From positions 1-9,621 of the forward strand of contig CAZIQM010000041.1 in assembly GCA_964541635.1 (NCBI GenBank): DNA of 9,621 nucleotides, in the 5' to 3' direction. A program made the translations under genes and the position numbers. Under the pieces are notes generated by a model that was not told where the DNA came from, did not search any database, and saw nothing but the letters and a program-made list of their open reading frames with translations. Below are positions 1-5,263 of the stretch, piece after piece. The stretch comes from DALYDP01 sp964541635 (lineage in GTDB: Bacteria > Patescibacteriota > Gracilibacteria > Peribacterales > Peribacteraceae). Position 1 is the stretch's first letter. Each line of letters starts with the position of its first letter.

Positions 1-358
<358 letters not shown>

Positions 359-359
<1 letters not shown>

Positions 360-394
360 AAAAAGGGGCCCTCGAGATGTAAACCTCGAGAGCC
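359..394 (-). terminator. Rho-independent terminator-like hairpin, best on minus strand
   Basis: Arms 367-376 and 385-394 pair over 10 bp with an 8-base loop (377-384). Read on the minus strand there is one G-T wobble and the stem is followed by CC and six T (complement of the A-run at 359-364). Read on the plus strand the same position is a C-A mismatch and no T-run follows, so the minus direction is favoured. It also abuts the sigma-factor stop codon and might act on both strands. Confidence 0.55.
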
Positions 395-438
395 GGCATC
401 CTTTTGGGAGTCTAACCCAAACCGATGTGCATCGGCCC
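366..438 (-). ncRNA. Possible three-armed (cloverleaf-like) structured RNA ending in a T-run
   Basis: On the minus strand, 438-434 (GGGCC) can pair with 370-366 (GGCCC). Inside are three arms: 435-422 (CCGAT/ATCGG, 4-base loop, sharing two bases with the outer stem), 421-403 (6-bp stem TTTGGG/CCCAAA, 7-base loop TTAGACT) and 390-371 (CTCGAG/CTCGAG, 8-base loop). The last arm directly abuts the outer stem, and CCTTTTTT follows. Total length is 73 nt. The layout resembles tRNA, but the D-loop GG and the TTCGA T-loop are absent, so I do not call it a tRNA. It may only be adjacent terminators. A candidate -10 (TACAAT, plus 489-494) lies upstream without a good -35. Confidence 0.3.
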
Positions 439-445
439 TTTTCTG
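422..445 (+). terminator. Probable plus-strand terminator of the sigma-factor gene
   Basis: CCGAT (422-426) pairs with ATCGG (431-435) around the loop GTGC, followed by CCCTTTTCT. It lies about 60 bp after the sigma-factor stop. The stem is only 5 bp, and the same bases take part in the alternative fold described for 366-438. Confidence 0.4.
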
Positions 446-482
446 AAAAGATGCTTTTCCGTTCCTGCTTCCGGGGAGGCAG
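445..482. other. Two adjacent hairpin-forming inverted repeats, function unknown
   Basis: GAAAAG (445-450) can pair with CTTTTC (454-459) around ATG. CTGCTTCC (465-472) can pair with GGAGGCAG (475-482), with one G-T pair on the plus strand and a very tight loop. Neither has a proper T-run. No gene lies here. Confidence 0.3.
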
Positions 483-506
483 CGCGCGATTGTACGCATG
501 CTTTTG

Positions 507-535
507 CCAAAAGAAAACCCGTCGACGAGACGGGT
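507..535 (-). terminator. Rho-independent terminator of the tRNA-like gene
   Basis: Perfect 7-bp stem: ACCCGTC (517-523) against GACGGGT (529-535), 5-base loop. On the minus strand the stem runs straight into TTTTCTTTT. It begins 6 nt after the 3' end of the tRNA-like gene at 542, as expected for a single-gene tRNA transcript. Confidence 0.75.
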
Positions 536-541
536 CTTGAG

Positions 542-609
542 TGAAGCCGGAAGGACTCGAACCTACGACCTCCTGTTTCCAGGCGCTCTCCCAACTGAGC
601 TACGGCCTC
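542..609 (-). tRNA. tRNA-like gene lacking a normal anticodon loop (68 nt)
   Basis: Read from 609 down to 542. Acceptor GAGGCCG (609-603) pairs with CGGCTTC (549-543) over 7 bp with one G-T; the discriminator is A (542) and no CCA is encoded. TA links to a perfect D stem GCTC/GAGC with loop AGTTGGGA, which keeps the conserved GG. The T arm is GTAGG-TTCGAGT-CCTTC with the invariant TTCGA but one T-T mismatch. Between G26 and the variable region AGGTC there are only 12 bases instead of 17: a 4-bp stem CCTG/CAGG closed by GAAA, a GNRA tetraloop. No anticodon can be assigned. Everything else looks like a sound tRNA, and a good terminator follows. It may be a pseudogene with a 5-base deletion, a sequencing or assembly deletion, or a tRNA-shaped RNA with another job. 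Confidence 0.65.
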
Positions 610-622
610 GTGGCATCACTCT

Positions 623-640
623 CCGCTGCCGTGGCAGCGG
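623..640. repeat. Perfect 7-bp inverted repeat just upstream of the tRNA-like gene
   Basis: CCGCTGC (623-629) and GCAGCGG (634-640) with a 4-base loop. It lies 13 bp upstream of the tRNA-like 5' end, inside the presumed leader. There is no T-run, so it is not a terminator. It could be a processing signal or a protein site. Confidence 0.4.
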
Positions 641-646
641 ACGCGC

Positions 647-674
647 ATGGTACGCCCGCTTTTCCATCGCGCAA
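647..674 (-). promoter_or_regulatory. Candidate promoter for the tRNA-like gene
   Basis: On the minus strand TTGCGC (674-669), 16 bases, then TACCAT (652-647). Transcription would begin near 640, about 30 bp before the tRNA-like sequence. The -10 matches TATAAT at four of six positions and the -35 is weak. The pattern TTGCGC-N16-TAC..T recurs upstream of the gene starting at 5211, which lends some support. Confidence 0.3.
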
Positions 675-675
675 C

Positions 676-753
676 AAAAAACCCTCCGACGGGTTTCCTA
701 TCCTATGCCGCGCCGATGATAGGCTTCGCGGCGGGACAGGGGTCGTCGGAGGG
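676..753 (-). ncRNA. Structured minus-strand element with terminator (closing stem, possible pseudoknot, T-run)
   Basis: On the minus strand CCCTCCGACG (753-744) is the exact complement of CGTCGGAGGG (691-682), which is followed by a T-run (681-676). The 3' arm can instead form a local terminator hairpin AAACCC-GTCGGA-GGGTTT (696-679). So there are two mutually exclusive folds, as in transcription attenuators. Inside the long stem, 732-727 (GCCGCG) can pair with 712-707, and 723-718 (CCTATC) with 702-697. These two stems interleave, which is an H-type pseudoknot arrangement. Six-bp matches arise easily at this GC content, so the pseudoknot is tentative; the 10-bp stem plus T-run is firmer. 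No known RNA family was recognised. Confidence 0.4.
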
Positions 754-762
754 ATGAACCTG

Positions 763-802
763 CCATTCCTTTTCGAGGCCCCGGCCAAAAGGGCGGGAAT
801 GG
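763..802. repeat. Long imperfect hairpin, intergenic
   Basis: CCATTCCTTTT (763-773) pairs with AAAAGG (787-792) and AATGG (798-802) around a 5-base bulge (793-797), with GGC/GCC (777-779/784-786) pairing in the loop. No T-run follows on either strand. It lies directly upstream (minus sense) of the element at 676-753. Confidence 0.35.
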
Positions 803-908
803 GAGGAAACCCTGTTGCGAATCAGTGGTCCGCAGGAGCGTTATGGGTTGCTCCCCAGTGGTTTTACCGTGTGTGGTCTCGTCCCGGAGAACGAGCGGGC
901 GATTGTGG
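803..908. other. Intergenic stretch without a recognised feature
   Basis: No convincing protein gene, and no tRNA, SRP RNA, tmRNA or RNase P signature was found. Only short pairings occur: GGAGC/GCTCC near 835-854 and CTCGT/ACGAG near 878-896. Reading frames that cross this segment are open only because of base composition. Confidence 0.4.
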
Positions 909-994
909 CATAAAAGAAACCCCTCCACCAGGGGTCCCCACAGTCGTGGGAATGTATTGGTGGGAGGGGGTAGCCCCTCACCCTGGTGGAGGGG
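909..994 (-). ncRNA. Structured minus-strand element: 14-bp closing stem, two inner hairpins, T-rich end
   Basis: On the minus strand CCCCTCCACCAGGG (994-981) is a perfect 14-bp complement of CCCTGGTGGAGGGG (933-920), followed by TTTCTTTTAT. Inside are two clean hairpins: GAGGGG/CCCCTC (979-974 with 969-964, 4-base loop) and CCCAC/GTGGG (950-946 with 941-937, 4-base loop). The 3' arm has two other options: a local terminator ACCCCT-GGTGG-AGGGGT (935-919), or pairing with 969-958, which repeats the 5' arm with one extra base. Competing folds ahead of a T-tract are what an attenuator or riboswitch expression platform looks like. No known family recognised; no ligand or regulated gene can be named. 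Confidence 0.45.
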
Positions 995-1102
995 AAGCCC
1001 GCGCTTGCCGCGTACAACGGCCGTCATGCGGCGTGCTTTTTGCCAGCTCGGCGTCTCACTGCTTCTTCCATGAGATGACCGGGCGATGCTAGCACTCGGC
1101 TT

Positions 1103-4100
1103 TTGACGTGCAAGTGGTACCATGGGCTCGTGCCCAAAAAGGCTGCGAAACCGGCCCAAATCGAGCTCCCCATGGAGCGGATGCCCACGAAGTCCGTCGA
1201 GCAGGTCCGTACGGCCACCGAAGACGCTTTTCTGGCCCAATACGGTCGTTTGAACCCGGAGCAGCGCCAGGCGGTGGATACGGTGGAAGGGCCCGTGTTG
1301 GTCATCGCCGGCCCCGGAACGGGTAAAACGCAGGTGTTGGCTATGCGCACAGCCAACATTCTCCGTAAAACCCAGGCCACGCCCGGCAACATCCTGTGCC
1401 TCACGTTCTCGACCGCGGGCGTCAAAGCGATGCGCGACCGCCTCCGCGGACTCATCGGTCCCGACGCCTACGGCATCGCCGTGAACACCATTCACGGGTT
1501 CTGCAACGACATCATCCAGTCGCATGCCGGCATTTTCCAGGAGCTGGCCGCGGGCGAGCAGCTGAGTGACCTCGAACGGCTTCGCCTCGTGCGTTCGCTG
1601 CTGCACTCCCTGCCGATCGATTCCGTCCTCGGGCGCGTGGTGCCGGGGCAGGACCGCAGCGCCGACGTGCTTTCGCGCATTTCGCAGCTCAGGAAGGAAA
1701 ACGTGTCGCCCGACCAGGTGCGCATGGCGGCCGACGCGTGGGAGGAGGAAGTCGCCCTCACGCCCACGGGGAAAAAACGCGATCCCGAGAGCAAGGCCTA
1801 CAAGGACGACCTGCGCCGCTGCCAGCAGACGCGCGAGTTCGCCGACGTGTACGAAGGCTACGTGGCGGGATTGCGCGAACGCCACGCCTACGACTACGAC
1901 GACATGATCCTCCTGACGATCCGCGCGCTGAAGGAGAACGACTGGTTGCTCGCGTCGCTCCAGGAGCGGTACCAGTACATGCTCGTGGACGAGTTCCAGG
2001 ATTTGAACGGTTCGCAACACGCGCTCATCGAACTGCTCACGATGCCGCTCAACGTCGACCAGGATCCCAACGTGTTCGTCGTCGGCGACGACGACCAGGC
2101 CATCTACCGTTTCCAGGGGGCGAGCATCAAGAACATGCTCGCGTTCACGAAGAAATTCCCCCGCGCCGTGCGCGTCACGCTGGGCCGCAACTACCGGTCG
2201 AGCCAGCCGATCCTCGATGCAGCGACGGCGGTGATCGAGCGGAACGCCGAACGGCTCGCCCGGCTCGAGGGGCTCTCGAAGGACTTGGTCGCCGCGTCGG
2301 GCGCGACGGGAGCGAGGCCCCGTTTTTTGCGCTACGGCGACACGTCCTTGGAGCGGGCCGGCATCGTCGACATCCTGAAAAAAGCCCACGCCGACGGCAC
2401 CCCGTGGCACGAAATGGCCGTGCTGTGCCGCACGAACGGCAACGTCGCCGAGATGGCCGACGTGTTCGCTGTGGCAGGCGTTCCCGCGGTCGTCGGGGCG
2501 AAGCAGGACCTGCTCGCGTCCCCCGCGGTGCAGCGCCTGGTCGCGTTGCTGCGTGCCGTGGAGTCGATGGGCGACGCGCTCCTCGGCACGGCTTTGCGGG
2601 CGATGGGGTGCCATCCGGCCGATCTCGGAACGGTGTTCGTCGGCTACCGCGACGCGAACGGCCGGCGCGCCGCGGAACACGAAAGGATGGACTCGTTGCG
2701 CCTCCACATGCACCGGCACGCCGATGGATTGCCCCCGCAGGTGAGAACCGCCTTCATGGTCCTCGAGGGGCTCGCGCTGGGGAAAGACGCGATGACCGTG
2801 ACCGAACTCACGGAGACGCTCATCCGCGCCGCGGGACTCCTGCCCAAACAGGAAGACGCGAGCGGCGATCCGCGCGCGCTCGCCGCGCTCCAGTCGTTCT
2901 TCGACTTCGTGAAAGCGCGCACCCTCGAACACGCGGGGTCCTCGCTGGCGCAACTCCTGGCCGACATCGACCAGTACCTCAACGAAAAATCCCTCAAGCT
3001 GCAGTACGACGTGCCCCACATGACGGGCGACGGCGTGCAGCTCCTCACCGCGCACGGGGCGAAGGGCCTGGAGTTCGACGTCGTGGTCATCAGCGACGTG
3101 CGCGACAAGCACTGGGGCAACCGCCGCAAGCTCACGGGCGTGTCGCTGCCCGACCACCTGCTCTTCAACACGCACGTCGAAGACGAGAAAGAAGCCGACA
3201 TGGAGGACGAGCGCAGGCTCTTTTTCGTGGCGATGACGCGCGCACGCACCCAGCTGACGCTCACGTTCCCCGAAACCACCCGCAGCGGCGCCGAACTGAA
3301 GGACGCCGTCCCGAGCGCCTTCCTGGCCGACGCCGGGTCCACCCTCGACGAGGCGTCCGCCGGCGCCGGCCTGCATCCGATCCTCACGATGGCCGGCTCG
3401 ACGATCGACGTCGACGACGCCTTCCGGGCCTACCTCCTCAAGCGCCTCGAAACGTACGAACTCTCGGTCACGGCGCTCACGGCGTTCCTCGAGGATCCGC
3501 AGGACTTCCTCTGGAACCACCTCCTCCTCATGCCCCGGTCCAAAGAGGCGCACTTGGCCTACGGGTCGGCGGTCCATAGCGCGCTGGAGGCCCAGAACCT
3601 GGCGTGGAAGGAGCGCACGGATTTCGGGCTGGAGCGCCTCCTGGAAACGTTCACGAAGCACTTGGATACCAAGGAAATCCTTACGGCGCGCGAACGCGAA
3701 CACTACGCCCGCGTCGGGACGATCGTCCTCGAACGCCACGCGGCCAGGCACCCGATTCCGCCGATCGTCTTCTCCGCCGAGAGGACGTTGAAGGCGATGT
3801 TGCCGCACCCGAACGATCCGCTGCTTCCCGGCGTGCCGCTGACGGGAAAGGTCGACCGCATCGATTTGTTCGAGCTCGACGGCCGCCGTTGCAGGATCCT
3901 CGATTACAAGACCGGCACGCCGAAACGCACGGTCGACGCCGTGCGCAACGAACAGCCGCTCCTGCACCAGATCGTGTTCTACAAAATCCTCGCGGACCGT
4001 TCGGTCGGCTTCCTGCATGACGCCGTCCTCTTCACCTTCGATTTCCTCGGGTCGGACAAAGACGAGCCGTCGACGATCGACCTCGAAGTGACGCAGGACG

Positions 4101-4180
4101 ACGTGCGCGCGCTCGAGACGCTCATCCGGGCCGTCTGGTCGAAGATCCAGGCGCTCGATTTCACGCCGCTCGACGCCTGA
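1103..4180 (+). CDS. UvrD/PcrA-type superfamily 1 DNA helicase with C-terminal RecB-like (PD-(D/E)XK) nuclease
   Basis: A 3'-5' ATP-driven DNA helicase fused to a nuclease, likely acting in recombination or double-strand-break repair (AddA/AdnA-like logic). Seen, numbered from the TTG at 1103: Q motif LNPEQRQAV (50-58); Walker A GPGTGKT (70-76); motif Ia TFSTAGVKAMRDRL (101-114); motif II VDEFQD (295-300); motif III VVGDDDQAIYRFQG (326-339); motif IV GRNYRS (361-366); motif V TAHGAKGLEF (649-658); motif VI FFVAMTRAR (707-715). The C-terminus has the RecB nuclease set: H825 in GSAVHSAL, D918 in GKVDRID, D934 and K936 in DYKTG, Q956 and Y960 in QIVFY. All catalytic residues are present. At 1025 aa it is longer than plain UvrD (about 720) because of the nuclease. 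The start is uncertain: TTG 1103, GTG 1130, ATG 1172 and ATG 1181 are in frame, none with a good ribosome-binding site. The 3' end overlaps rdgB convergently. Confidence 0.93.
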   Translation: MTCKWYHGLVPKKAAKPAQIELPMERMPTKSVEQVRTATEDAFLAQYGRLNPEQRQAVDTVEGPVLVIAGPGTGKTQVLAMRTANILRKTQATPGNILCLTFSTAGVKAMRDRLRGLIGPDAYGIAVNTIHGFCNDIIQSHAGIFQELAAGEQLSDLERLRLVRSLLHSLPIDSVLGRVVPGQDRSADVLSRISQLRKENVSPDQVRMAADAWEEEVALTPTGKKRDPESKAYKDDLRRCQQTREFADVYEGYVAGLRERHAYDYDDMILLTIRALKENDWLLASLQERYQYMLVDEFQDLNGSQHALIELLTMPLNVDQDPNVFVVGDDDQAIYRFQGASIKNMLAFTKKFPRAVRVTLGRNYRSSQPILDAATAVIERNAERLARLEGLSKDLVAASGATGARPRFLRYGDTSLERAGIVDILKKAHADGTPWHEMAVLCRTNGNVAEMADVFAVAGVPAVVGAKQDLLASPAVQRLVALLRAVESMGDALLGTALRAMGCHPADLGTVFVGYRDANGRRAAEHERMDSLRLHMHRHADGLPPQVRTAFMVLEGLALGKDAMTVTELTETLIRAAGLLPKQEDASGDPRALAALQSFFDFVKARTLEHAGSSLAQLLADIDQYLNEKSLKLQYDVPHMTGDGVQLLTAHGAKGLEFDVVVISDVRDKHWGNRRKLTGVSLPDHLLFNTHVEDEKEADMEDERRLFFVAMTRARTQLTLTFPETTRSGAELKDAVPSAFLADAGSTLDEASAGAGLHPILTMAGSTIDVDDAFRAYLLKRLETYELSVTALTAFLEDPQDFLWNHLLLMPRSKEAHLAYGSAVHSALEAQNLAWKERTDFGLERLLETFTKHLDTKEILTAREREHYARVGTIVLERHAARHPIPPIVFSAERTLKAMLPHPNDPLLPGVPLTGKVDRIDLFELDGRRCRILDYKTGTPKRTVDAVRNEQPLLHQIVFYKILADRSVGFLHDAVLFTFDFLGSDKDEPSTIDLEVTQDDVRALETLIRAVWSKIQALDFTPLDA

Positions 4181-4757
4181 GGTGTTCCAGGAACAGCTTC
4201 AGCGCCTTGCCGCGATGGCTCAGGGCGTTCTTCTCCTCGTGCGTCAGGGCGGAGAACACGCGGTCGTACCCTTCGGGCAGGAACACGCTCGAGACCGGAA
4301 GACCCGGCAGGTACTCGGCCCGCGGTTCGCGCAGGATCTCCCCGCGCGCCTCGCTCTCGAAGACGGATTCATTGCCCTCCGTGTCGATGTACGCCACGAC
4401 CGCGACGAATTTCGCCGCGCGGTTCGCGTGCGGTTCCATGCGCGCGAGGAAATGCGCGAGCCACTCCGCGTCCGTCGCGTCAGGTCCCGCGCCCCACCGC
4501 CTCGTCTTCACCCCGAGCTCGTCCGAAATCGCCTCCACGAAGAGGCCCGTGTCCTCGGCGATGGTCGCCAGCCCGCCGCGCTCCCGGTAAAAACGGGCTT
4601 TGTGCAGGGCGTTTTCACGGAGCGTGTCGAAATCCTCCGACGGTTGTTCGAAGACGCCGAGGTCCGCCGGCATCACGAGCTCAAGCCCGGAGTCCTTCAG
4701 CGCCGCTGAGATCTCGATCGTCTTGCCCTGGTTCGCCGTCCCTATCAGGAGCTTCAT
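4161..4757 (-). CDS. rdgB: RdgB/HAM1-family non-canonical purine NTP pyrophosphatase
   Basis: Hydrolyses dITP/ITP and XTP to the monophosphates plus pyrophosphate, keeping deaminated purines out of DNA and RNA; cytosolic. Seen in 198 aa: N-terminal nucleotide-binding motif IGTANQGKTIEI (5-16), RENALHKARFY (48-57), the acidic catalytic motif AEDTGLFVEA (67-76) with D69 as likely general base, and the C-terminal signature LTHEEKNALSHRGKAL. Length is normal for the family. Odd: the usual GFGYDPIF segment before the C-terminal signature reads LPVSSVFLPEGYDRVF, so it is a divergent member. The start is fixed by the motif near the N-terminus. The first 77 bp overlap the end of the upstream gene in another frame, suggesting translational coupling. 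The last 20 bp overlap the end of the convergent helicase gene. Confidence 0.93.
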   Translation of the reverse strand: MKLLIGTANQGKTIEISAALKDSGLELVMPADLGVFEQPSEDFDTLRENALHKARFYRERGGLATIAEDTGLFVEAISDELGVKTRRWGAGPDATDAEWLAHFLARMEPHANRAAKFVAVVAYIDTEGNESVFESEARGEILREPRAEYLPGLPVSSVFLPEGYDRVFSALTHEEKNALSHRGKALKLFLEHLRRRAA

Positions 4758-5211
4758 GGCTCAATTCTAGCGTCGCGCCGGGGTTCGATGTCACGTTTTC
4801 GGGCTGTTCCTGCATCCGGATCTGCACGTCGCTGAATCCGACGCGGTAGCGCCCCTGCAATTCGGCCATCGCCGCGTTGATGCGGTCGAGCACGTCCGAC
4901 GCCTTCTCGGGGTTCGCCGACACCGTCGCTTCGTACAGGACGTGGCCGTTCACCCTCACCGAGGTCGGACCCATGAGCACGCCGACGGTCTTGCGGAACG
5001 TTTCGTTGTTGGAGTTCGTCGCCCGTTCGATCGTGGTGTCGTACATCAAATCGCCGAACGGCTTCTTCAGCACGTGCACGTGCTGGGCACCCGGTTGGTC
5101 ATGCTTGAACGATATGCCGATGCGCACGGGCTTCTGGCCCTGCGGCGATACCTGCGGTTGGTCGTCGGGTGACTCGTCGGGCGAGCGCCCCGGGGGTTCT
5201 CCTGTCTTCAT
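4681..5211 (-). CDS. Hypothetical protein, 176 aa, upstream of rdgB
   Basis: Not recognised. The first 30 or so residues are rich in Pro, Ser, Asp and Gln (low complexity). Residues about 28-150 look like a folded soluble domain with alternating hydrophobic stretches (VRIGISFKH, KTVGVLMGPTSVRVNG, ASDVLDRINAAMAELQGRY). No signal peptide, membrane segment or Cys cluster. The last 25 residues, coded within the 5' end of rdgB, have a different character (Asp/Gly/Arg-rich), as if the frame overran its original stop. It is the only good frame in the 450 bp between rdgB and ftsK, and a promoter-like sequence sits just upstream. It is probably transcribed with rdgB. The start at 5211 has no clear ribosome-binding site. 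That it is a gene is fairly likely; its function is unknown. Confidence 0.6.
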   Translation of the reverse strand: MKTGEPPGRSPDESPDDQPQVSPQGQKPVRIGISFKHDQPGAQHVHVLKKPFGDLMYDTTIERATNSNNETFRKTVGVLMGPTSVRVNGHVLYEATVSANPEKASDVLDRINAAMAELQGRYRVGFSDVQIRMQEQPENVTSNPGATLELSHEAPDRDGEPGQDDRDLSGAEGLRA

Positions 5212-5221
5212 GAGAAACCGA

Positions 5222-5249
5222 AGTGTAGTACCTCGTTTCCCGAGCGCAA
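5222..5249 (-). promoter_or_regulatory. Candidate promoter for the 176-aa gene and rdgB
   Basis: On the minus strand TTGCGC (5249-5244), 16 bases, TACACT (5227-5222). Only 10 bases separate the -10 from the ATG at 5211, so the mRNA would have a leader of a few bases or none. The site lies in the 52-bp gap after ftsK. The -10 fits at four of six positions. Confidence 0.4.
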
Positions 5250-5263
5250 GGTTTTTTTTCGGG

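Noticed and set aside
366..438. Calling the three-armed element a tRNA with a 7-base anticodon loop
   Set aside because: D-loop GG, T-loop TTCGA and a purine after the would-be anticodon are all missing; kept only as a structured element.
541..1092. 183-codon plus frame (and shorter frames at 498-788) over the intergenic region
   Set aside because: The beginning is a tRNA gene read in antisense, a classic false protein; the remainder is composition-driven and has no domain.
610..1102. Known structural RNA (SRP RNA, tmRNA, RNase P RNA, T-box)
   Set aside because: I looked for their conserved sequence cores on both strands and found none.
1085..1123. Promoter for the helicase gene
   Set aside because: Possible -10-like words (TAGCAC at 1090, TACCAT at 1118) have no usable -35 at a proper distance, so none is annotated.
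1738..3579. 613-codon plus-strand frame overlapping the helicase gene
   Set aside because: Arg/Ala/Pro-rich low-complexity product in an alternative frame of a confirmed gene.
698..4018. 1106-codon open frame antisense to the helicase gene
   Set aside because: It is the mirror of a GC-rich gene with strong third-position bias. The product is Arg/Val/Glu/His-rich with no recognisable domain, and the helicase on the other strand has every conserved motif.
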